DNA of 64,000 nucleotides from Gymnorhina tibicen (taxonomy: Eukaryota; Chordata; Aves; Passeriformes; Artamidae). The notes below the pieces were generated by a model. That model made no database searches. It was not told the origin of the DNA and saw only the letters and a program-made list of their open reading frames with translations. Position numbers and translations under genes: made by a program. The stretch is from the NCBI GenBank assembly GCA_013399875.1, contig VXAZ01003272.1:1732256-1796255 (forward strand), given 5' to 3'. Below, piece after piece: positions 57,051-64,000 of this stretch (the stretch's first letter is position 1; each line of letters opens with the position of its first letter).

Positions 57051-57604
57051 GGGATAAAATGGGTGTGGAGAGAGCAGAGGGCAGAGCAGAGCGGTGAAGG
57101 GGCTGTTATCCCCCTTCCCAAGGCCAAGGATGCTCAAATAATTCCCAGAAACTTGTGAGGAAACGGATTAATTGAAACAGAAGAGGCACAAGTACAGGTA
57201 TTAAAGTGACGATTTAACAATTCCCCCAAAACAGCCCAAGCTGCACCCTCCAACTCCCTTCCCACAGCGTGCTGCCCGTGGGCATGACCCTCACGCCAGG
57301 ATTTCCAGAGCAGAGCCCCTGCCGGCTCCGTGGCAATCCCTTATCCCAGCTCCTGGAAGCGGAACAGGCGCCTGATGCCGAGCAGTGCCAGGTTGGCACC
57401 GTGCCCCCGACACAGCCGGGCCGTCACAGTCCCCGCTGGGCTGGCAGCCACTCCACGGTCCCCAAACCACATCCCGGGAGGAGCGCGGAGCCCGGTTTTC
57501 AAGGATCTGTCCTTGTGCCCAGGCCAGCTTTCCTCACCTCATGCCCACCTGAACCGCAGGAATTGAGCACTCCAAGCACAAACATAGACGCCCACCTTTA
57601 CTAT
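57051..57604. other. DHRS11-GGNBP2 intergenic spacer
   Basis: Short spacer between the DHRS11 CpG island and the GGNBP2 poly(A) site. At 57566-57598 the minus strand is GT-rich (TATGTTTGTGC), suitable as the downstream element of the GGNBP2 cleavage signal. No gene seen. Confidence 0.6.
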
Positions 57605-58054
57605 GCATATTAATAAATATTCTTTATTTAAATTTTTGCACATTGCGCTTTAACATATTACATCCAAAACATTTTGCAAATGGATGTCTACTTTGTAAAA
57701 TCTTATATTCAGCTCCTTGTCATTCTGTACAGAATTATAGGTACAACATTACTTTGCCACTAGTTTGCTTTTTTGTAAGTCTCACAGGAAGAGAAACATT
57801 GAATGAAAAGAGATGGCTTAAATTAGAAGAGAGGCTTGCACAGCTACTCAACTAAAGATACAAGCCTGGAGAAAGAACAAAATTAAGGAAATCACCTCCA
57901 CCAGCCTCCCCCCAAAAAAAAAAAAACCAAGAAAAAAAAAAAAGAATCACATTAATTTAAGATAAAATTTTGCCGTAAGTCACTAAATTAAGTTTGGAAG
58001 GAGAAGGCGCAGTAGTCATCTCGAGTTTCAGTGACAGACAGAGTTGGATTGGGT
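57605..58054 (-). other. GGNBP2: GGNBP2 3' UTR
   Basis: AT-rich stretch from the stop codon to the AATAAA at 57623-57628 on the minus strand. It contains T-rich runs (A-rich on plus at 57907-57945). The length, about 450 nt, is inferred from the hexamer. Confidence 0.8.
57623..57628 (-). terminator. GGNBP2: Poly(A) signal AATAAA, GGNBP2
   Basis: Canonical hexamer on the minus strand, about 430 nt after the stop, with a GT-rich downstream element at 57566-57598. Confidence 0.85.
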
Positions 58055-58258
58055 TCAGTTGGCTCCAGCTGTTGCCAGCCAGCTGTTGCAGATGGGCCCC
58101 TTGTGATCGTTGAGGCGACAGTACTTGTTGAACTTCTCCTTCAGGTGCTGCCGGTACTGCTCCCGGTTGCTGTAGAAAGACTTGTTGTTTGCCATGAAGG
58201 ACTGGATTTCGTCCTGGGAGATGAACAGTTCCTCATCAGAAGTGCATTCTGACTCATC
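58055..58258 (-). CDS. GGNBP2: GGNBP2 last coding exon
   Basis: 204 nt: 67 codons and TGA at 58057-58055. The acceptor is CTCGTTGCAG|GATGAG. It begins DESECTSDEELFISQDEIQS and ends with the strongly conserved NKYCRLNDHKGPICNSWLAT, AGAN. Confidence 0.98.
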   Translation of the reverse strand, partial: DESECTSDEELFISQDEIQSFMANNKSFYSNREQYRQHLKEKFNKYCRLNDHKGPICNSWLATAGAN

Positions 58259-61200
58259 CTGCAACGAGAAACAGGGATTTCAGAGCTCCAGCACCGCCCT
58301 CCCGTGCGGCACGTCCGTCCCCGGGCTCCCCTGTCACACCAGCCCAAGCGGCCGATCCCAACACCCGGCTCACGCGCAGGGCTCTGCTGGTTTGGGGTGA
58401 GAAGCAGCCAATTCAGTCATGAAATGGATCCAAATCGGCTTTGGTCGGAGCACATTCCCATGGGAGGAGGATGGATTTTATTAAGAGTATTTTGGGGAAA
58501 AGGTGGGGAAAGAAAAAGGGGGAAAAAAGGAGGGGGAAACAGAAAAACAGAGGGTGGGAAGATGAAAAGAAAAACGGAAGGAAAGAAAAGGAAAAAGCAG
58601 GGAAAGAGAGCAAAGGATCTAAACAAGTGGAAGGAGAAGGAAAGGAAAGGAGAGAGAAGAAAGCTGCCCAAGGAGCCTGCAGCGGGAAGTAACATTTGAG
58701 GCCTGAAGGCAGCAATAATGCCCACTTCACGTTACAGAATAAAGCAATCCTTGACAATGAGCACTTACAACACAAGTTCTGTCACTGCATTCCAGTGACA
58801 ATTTCTCCTCCTCTGCAAAACATTCAATTAAAAACTTCCCAGGGAACGTGCACAAGCAAATGAACACTGGGACTCAATTCTTCCCTGGGAGTTGAGTTCT
58901 CAGCCCCACCCTCAGCCCCAAAGATTAAAGCAGGACGCTACAACCCAAAATTCAAAAGCAGCGGTGACTTACAAGGAGTTCCACTAAGCTTTTGGCACCT
59001 TTTCCAGTATCAGGGACAAGTGACATTTCGGTAGGTTCTGCAAACTGTGACGCATTTTTCATGTGCTCAAACCAAGGCAACTGCTGGCCGCTTTTGTCTG
59101 CGCTACAGCAGCTCTCAGCGTGTGTGTCTTTGGTCTTGTCGCGGTGAAACTCTGTGTGCGTGAGATTTCCTGAGGTCTCTCTGCTACCTGCATCTGCCAG
59201 ACAGCTTCCAAGTTTCTGAATCTGAAATGGGAAAGAGCCTGGAATGAACGGCCAGCGGTGCTTACCGTGGAATACTCCAGTTTGAGCTGGAAGCAGAGGG
59301 AAAAGAGGAAAGTTCAAAGGAGAGCAAGGGTACATATTTATTTTTTAAACGTGTGCACGGGGAGCTGGGGGTGGCACATTCACTGAGAGTGAGTATAAGT
59401 GCACATGCTTAGGAACATAGAAGAGACTCCACCACAACCTACTCCAGGAAGGACCTCAATTCCAAAACTTGGATGACGAGGGAACAGGAGATCCCTGTTG
59501 CCCCATTTTCAGCATTAGTCGCAAATCGAAATTTAAAATCCTTCTGTAACTACTTTCAAATGTAAGCATTTAGAGAAGCATCTGGCAGAGCCATGTTCCT
59601 TACGTGGTCATTCTCACACTTCAAAGCTTTACTTTTCTTTTTCTTCTTTTTGTTTTTGCCTTTTGTGTTACTCTCCTCTGCATTAGCCCAGCACTCCACA
59701 CAGCTATCTCCATCCTCCTCCTTGTCGTCGCAGCGATGGACACAAGCATCGTCCCCTGCAAAACACAGCCGAGCTTCTCCTGAGATGCTGCAGCTTTGGG
59801 GATGTTAAAGCATTGCTATCTTCTTCCCAAACCTACCATTTTCATCGTGGTTGCAGATGCCCTCAGTGCAGGCCACGTCCGAGCCCTCCCGGGACCCTGT
59901 TTCGCTGCCCTCCATGCTCGAGGAATAGCCACAGTCGCTGCCAGTACAGTGTGGAGATAAACCTGAGACAGAGGCCACAATTACTGCCATCTCTAGGAAC
60001 TGCTGCACATTCTTTAGTTATGCCTCTAACAAGAAAGAATTCAGAGAACCCCTGACCAGTTTGGGTTGGAAGGGTCCTTAAAAATCACCTCATTGCATCC
60101 CCCTGCCATGGGCAGGGACTCCTTTGTAAAAGTAAGTGACCACTGTTCACCCCAAAAATGCTTTTTAAAAATGAAAAATAATAACATTTAACATACCTTT
60201 CTTGATTTTAGGTGAGCCTAATAGGGTACCACTACTAGGACAAGTGCAAGAAGTGCTTTCATTAGTAACAATTACTTCTACACAGTTGTTGGCTTCTTCG
60301 GTGCTACCACAGGCTTTGCAGCTGCTTTCTGTGAAGTTTGAGTTCTCCTTCAAACAGAAAACAAAAAACACTTGCAGGCACTGAAAGCAGCTCAGCCAGC
60401 ATTTTTGTAAAGGATACTCTTTCCATGAGAAAAACCAGCTGACACTGACTGATAACAGCATTGCTTAGAATTCTTCCCAAGTACAACACGACTAAACAAA
60501 ACCCCAACCAATGTACCTTGACCTACAGTCACAGCCCATTAAGGTCAGCCAAGAGATCCTGAGTAATAATTGCACTTAAAAGATTCCTCTTCTCCAAAAA
60601 TCCCATGGTAATTGTCTACAAGCAGCATTTGAATCCCCAGGTTCTAAGTGATCTTTAAGAAATGACAGTCAGAGAACAGCCTGGCATAACCTGAACCTCA
60701 GATTTAGGATTTAAAAACCCCCCACCCCCACCAAACCCCCAAAATCTGAGGAGTTCCAGGTAAACACTTTACAAAGACTCTGCTCATCTGAAAAAGTACT
60801 AAATTCCACCAGGGACCAAAATACAGTAAAATCCCTCAAGAATTCTACCATGGAACAGTGAGCTGATGGATGAAGCCCCAAAAAGCCCCAGCTACCCACA
60901 TTTACCTTTGCCTGATTGATTTCCTTCTCTTCTGCTGCCTGCAGAGGAGCAGGGATCTCACACACACATTTATTTTTCCGTCTGTTCTTCCGCTTTTGGC
61001 GTTTCTTCTCTTGTTTGAGCTCTCTCACTCTCTCTTCTTCTGAAAACTCTTCACAGAGCTGTTCCAATCGACTAATGCCCTGCACTTTTTCCACAGCCAT
61101 CTGTTTACGAGAGGTGAGATCTATTTATAGAAGTTATCACAATTCAAGCTTTTACATTTATAAAAAATGGAGAAGGAGAACAGCCAGTAACGAAGCCCCA

Positions 61201-63388
61201 GTACCACAGCTACTGACTACAGGAGAAAAATGCCCACCCAGATGCAGCCGCTCGGTTTAGATTGCTGGAAACTCAAGTGTGGGGGAGCTCTGTGTTGCAC
61301 CTAAGGCCCAGATTCACAATTTTCAGTGAAGAGCTGCAGATTTTAATGCATTGTTGGATCTGTGATACTCTGATCCTGTGGGAGTAAAAAAAACTCCCAA
61401 GAACTGAACAGCTCAAGGTTCCGCTATGAGCTTTCCCAAACTGATTTTCCTCCTCCTTCTTTGGTGTTTTAGAGGTTTTTAGAAAGAACAGTTATTATGA
61501 ATGGAAGATAAACATAACAAAAAATATCCATGTCATATAAACTGTTAATTAATATTAAGTGTTGGTTTATGTTAAAGGAGCCACATGGAGTTCTGTCTGA
61601 AGCTCAGGATCCCACAGGATCAGAGTGCATTTGGAACAAGCTGAATGCAAGTTAGTAACCACTTTTGTAACTCAAAAGCACATCCTCCAATTTTACTCCT
61701 AAACCCAATAAAAAGCTGTTGTAGCCTGAGCTACTTTAAATGCAATCAGGTAGAAAGCCAGAAATAACTGTGAATTAATTAATAACACAGAAGGTTCAGT
61801 GTTCTGTAACGGGCAGCCTGAAAGTAAAAGCAAGCCTCAATCTTTTATATTCCCGTTTATTCCACATGGGAACACACTCAGTTGTGCTGTGTGTGGGTGT
61901 CACACAAGGGATTGGCTGCAACACCCCTGACACTCCTTCCAGCCCAATGTCAGAAAGCAGAACATGAATTACAGTGACAACGGGCCCGGCTACTGCAGCA
62001 ATTCAAACACAAGTTGGACAAAACTCCACGTTTTTACCTCAAAGCTCTTGCGTAAAGCATCAACCCCCAGGTAAAAGAGCATCTGCCACGTCTGCTCCTC
62101 AGCCCGCAGCTTCTGCCAGATCCGGTGCAACCTCTCGTAGAGGTGGATGCCCAGGCAGGTGAGAACCTCCTCCTGGGCTATGTCTATTGTCTTGGCGTGC
62201 CTCTCTCTGCGTCTGGGGGAAAGGGGAACCAAAGCACAGCATTGTTAGAGCGGCTGGAAGCCAACCAAGGGATCAAAGCAGGGCTGACGTGTTCTCTGGA
62301 GGTACAACTGCAGCTGTGTTTGCAGGAGCAGCCTGGCAGGGCTCTGCTGTGCTGCATGCAGATGCAAAATAGAAAGAACCAGGTCAAAGCCACCGCTGTG
62401 AAGCAGCGCTGTGCCTTGCCACCTCTGACTTCAGGTGGCACACCCTGCTCTTCCTAGGAGGGATCAAGAGTTTAAATGCCAGAGATGCGTTCTGTCCTAA
62501 AATTTGCTGGAGTTCACAGCAATTATTTCACCATCAGTTAGCTCAGGCTGAATAAACACACAGGGAATTTTATACGTTACTTACCGTGCAAAGTAAAAGC
62601 ATTTCAGTATTAATCTGTTCATTATCCATCTACTATCTATCAATCTGGTCAATCTACTAAGGGAAAACCACTATGAAAGGATTTACCCTCCTCATTAAAC
62701 AGTTACGATGGAGCTTTAAAGGTACTGAGGTTGGAACTAGATGATCTTTAATGTCCCTTCCAACCCATTCTGAGATTCTACGATACTGAGCTCCGAATTG
62801 TACTTTTCACTGGAAGGTTTTAAGATGCTTAGAAAAGGTTCAGGAAGACACAAATGGCAACAAAACTCATCTGAAGGCTTGGCATTTGGCAGAACTCAAC
62901 CAAGGTTCTCTTTCTATTTCGCATATTTGAACACCTCAGGGGACAAGCAGGCAGCTCTAGGGAGAGAACAACGAACTGGAAGACACTCGATAACTTTTCT
63001 CTTGAGCAGCACAGGTGAAACCTTCGAAGCGCTCTCTCCGAGCCTGCACCAGTACAGATATTCACAGTCACGAGTTCATCACACGGCAAAGAGGCAAAAA
63101 GCCACCTTGGGCAAAGACATTTGAAGAGTCAAATAAAGAAGCAAAGCGCTAGATAGCCCACTCTAGCCAATTACATACTCATACCCTCCTGCGAACTCGG
63201 GCTCGGCCCGGCCCAAGAGGTGCGCGATGAAGTCGGTCTCGCAGCACACGTGGATGTGGCGCTCGTGGGGGCAGCAGCGCAGCCCCTCGTACAGGGCAGC
63301 GCAGTAGCCCTTCTCCTTGCTGCAGTCCAGCTCCCCGATCAGGATGTTGTAGGCACGCAGCACTTTGTTCTTGCAGTCGGTGCAGAAC
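58055..63388 (-). CDS. GGNBP2: GGNBP2: gametogenetin-binding protein 2 (3' eight exons)
   Basis: Family knowledge: GGNBP2 (also ZNF403/LZK1) is a cysteine-rich protein of about 697 aa. It binds gametogenetin and steroid-receptor-type partners, is needed for spermatogenesis and placental development, and is reported as a growth suppressor. Seen here: eight exons (63185-63388, 62038-62212, 60906-61100, 60197-60347, 59837-59962, 59604-59755, 58973-59221, 58055-58258) with GT/AG sites and consistent phases, giving about 485 C-terminal residues, the expected share of the human length. Features in order: a Cys-rich zinc-binding segment (FCTDC, YCAALYEGLRCCPHERHIHV, CC); a helical region (TCLGIHLYERLHRIWQKLRA); a Lys/Arg-rich stretch (QEKKRQKRKNRRKNK) as a likely nuclear signal; Ser/Cys-rich segments; a poly-Lys run; and the conserved C-terminus (NKYCRLNDHKGPIC). 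The 5' exons lie beyond the right edge. Confidence 0.98.
58259..58972 (-). other. GGNBP2: GGNBP2 last intron with polypurine tract
   Basis: The middle of this 714-bp intron (58480-58672) is almost uninterrupted A/G on the plus strand, i.e. a pyrimidine tract in the transcript. The open frames across it are low-complexity shadows. Confidence 0.9.
58973..59221 (-). CDS. GGNBP2: GGNBP2 exon (IQKLGSC...)
   Basis: 249 nt, 83 codons, phase 0. The acceptor is CCATTTCAG|ATTCAG and the donor CTCCTT|GTAAGT. It reads IQKLGSCLADAGSRETSGNL to GKGAKSLVELL. Confidence 0.97.
59604..59755 (-). CDS. GGNBP2: GGNBP2 exon with poly-Lys run
   Basis: 152 nt. The acceptor is GTTTTGCAG|GGGACG and the donor GACCAC|GTAAGG. 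It reads DDACVHRCDDKEEDGDSCVE and then NTKGKNKKKKKKSKALKCEN, an acidic Cys segment followed by a strong basic cluster. Confidence 0.95.
59837..59962 (-). CDS. GGNBP2: GGNBP2 exon (SPHCTGSDCGYSSS...)
   Basis: 126 nt. The acceptor is CTGTCTCAG|GTTTAT and the donor AAAATG|GTAGGT. It reads LSPHCTGSDCGYSSSMEGSE to GICNHDEN, rich in Ser, Gly and Cys. Confidence 0.96.
60055..60125 (-). repeat. CR1 LINE 3' fragment
   Basis: GTTTGGGTTGGAAGGGTCCT and then CCCCCTGCCATGGGCAGGGA: the complement of the CR1 tail, in the GGNBP2 intron 59963-60196. Confidence 0.92.
60197..60347 (-). CDS. GGNBP2: GGNBP2 exon (SSCKACGSTEE...)
   Basis: 151 nt. The acceptor is TCTGTTTGAAG|GAGAAC and the donor AAGAAAG|GTATGT. 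It reads ENSNFTESSCKACGSTEEAN to LLGSPKIKK and ends one base into a Gly codon. Confidence 0.96.
60906..61100 (-). CDS. GGNBP2: GGNBP2 exon with basic stretch
   Basis: 195 nt, 65 codons, phase 0. The acceptor is CGTAAACAG|ATGGCT and the donor GCAAAG|GTAAAT. It begins MAVEKVQGISRLEQLCEEFS; the ATG is internal, not a start. It contains ELKQEKKRQKRKNRRKNK, a probable nuclear localisation signal. Confidence 0.97.
61101..62037 (-). other. GGNBP2: GGNBP2 intron
   Basis: AT-rich intron, 937 bp. No repeat, RNA gene or extra exon was recognised. Confidence 0.8.
62038..62212 (-). CDS. GGNBP2: GGNBP2 exon (RRERHAKTID...)
   Basis: 175 nt. The acceptor is TTCCCCCAG|ACGCAG and the donor TTTGAG|GTAAAA. The first base completes Gly, then 58 codons from RRERHAKTIDIAQEEVLTCL to DALRKSFE, phase 0. 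Confidence 0.97.
62712..62790 (+). repeat. CR1 LINE 3' fragment
   Basis: GGTTGGAACTAGATGATCTT, TAATGTCCCTTCCAACCCAT and GATTCTACGATACTGAG: the CR1 3' end on the plus strand, inside the GGNBP2 intron 62213-63184. Confidence 0.92.
63185..63388 (-). CDS. GGNBP2: GGNBP2 exon with Cys-rich segment
   Basis: 204 nt. The acceptor is CGCCCCGCAG|GTTCTG and the donor GGAGG|GTATGA. The first G completes an Arg codon, then FCTDCKNKVLRAYNILIGEL and CCPHERHIHVCCETDFIAHL, ending with GG of a Gly codon. The paired cysteines and histidines suggest metal binding. Confidence 0.97.
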
Positions 63389-64000
63389 CTGCGGGGCGGC
63401 ACAACACCGGGCTCGGCTCAGCCACACGCGCTGGGTAAAGGGGCGATGTGGCTGAGCTGGGGCACGGGAGGGTAATTATACTTCAGAAAGTATAATTATT
63501 ATAATATTTTGGCTATTAGCCACCTAAATTGACCACAAATTATCCCACCTATTCCACAGCACTACCCTGGATATCGACTTCCATCCTCCGAAGCGAATCG
63601 CTGGTTTTAAAGAACTCCTGCACGGAATTCCACTCAAAGATCAGAAACCTAACAGTGAACAAATAGTGCAAACCAGGGCAAAATCCCTCTCAAGTAACAC
63701 GCACCACATCAGCTTACAGCAATTCTTTAAAGTGTACTCAAGTGAGTGATAAGAAATGAGGGAAAGTTTTCTCCGGTGCCTGCTGTACAAGAGCGATCTT
63801 TGTTTCCACTACAAACATATTTTGAATTATTAGATTGCCGTGCTGATGGCCAAATGAGGGTTATTTATAACACAACATACTCATTTTAAACATGTGACAG
63901 CTCATGTGTGACAAGAGTATACTCATCATTAAAATACAAGCAAATTAAGTTCATTCTGTGTCATAAGAGGAGTAACCTTCAAGAGGCTACAAGATCTCTT
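63389..64000 (-). other. GGNBP2: GGNBP2 intron to the window edge
   Basis: No coding sequence matching the upstream GGNBP2 exons was seen here, so the preceding exon lies beyond the right edge. The stretch is AT-rich with no recognisable repeat. Confidence 0.75.

Overview
The window looks like nuclear DNA from a bird, probably a neoavian or passerine. The genes are split into many short exons with GT/AG splice sites. CR1 LINE 3' tails recur throughout, with the typical TTGGAAGGGACCTTAAAG / CCTGCCATGGGCAGGGACA signature. Old MIR/CORE-SINE remnants are also present, and compact CpG-rich promoters sit in an otherwise mixed GC/AT background. There are no bacterial-type operons, phage genes or CRISPR arrays.

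Three protein-coding genes are supported, all on the minus strand and in the same order as on human 17q12 (GGNBP2 - DHRS11 - MRM1). From right to left: (1) the 3' two-thirds of GGNBP2 (eight exons, 63388 down to the stop at 58055; poly(A) signal at 57623-57628); (2) DHRS11, a short-chain dehydrogenase/reductase (six of seven coding exons, 44995 down to 36015; first exon not visible and most likely in the 62-N gap at 56731-56792); (3) MRM1, the mitochondrial 16S rRNA 2'-O-ribose methyltransferase of the SPOUT/TrmH family (exons at 32103-31572, 31239-31146, 26356-26237 and 26090-26041; start codon lost in a 349-N gap; the expected third exon was not found). The genes act in unrelated processes: a spermatogenesis/nuclear-receptor-linked zinc-finger protein, a carbonyl reductase, and a mitoribosomal RNA modifier. 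They are neighbours by synteny, not a functional cluster.

The left 25.5 kb has no recognisable coding gene. By synteny it should be the intergenic stretch between MRM1 and LHX1, with LHX1 lying off the left edge (inference). It alternates GC-rich unannotated DNA and orphan CpG islands with AT-rich, repeat-free blocks full of TAAT/ATTA homeodomain cores. Those blocks look like the conserved non-coding elements that flank developmental transcription-factor genes, but I cannot test conservation here.

The most concrete unusual signal is an assembly one. A 1,832-bp block in DHRS11 intron 1 is present twice in direct tandem (47391-49222 and 49224-51055), joined by a single N, with about five substitutions between copies. 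This is the usual mark of an unmerged haplotype. Similar small join artefacts occur around the Ns at 2511, 6999-7004, 33973 and 38054. I found no previously undescribed biological system. The items most worth a second look are the false duplication, the missing catalytic exon of MRM1, the gap over the DHRS11 promoter, the tandem repeats close to splice sites and promoters, and the candidate enhancers on the LHX1 side.
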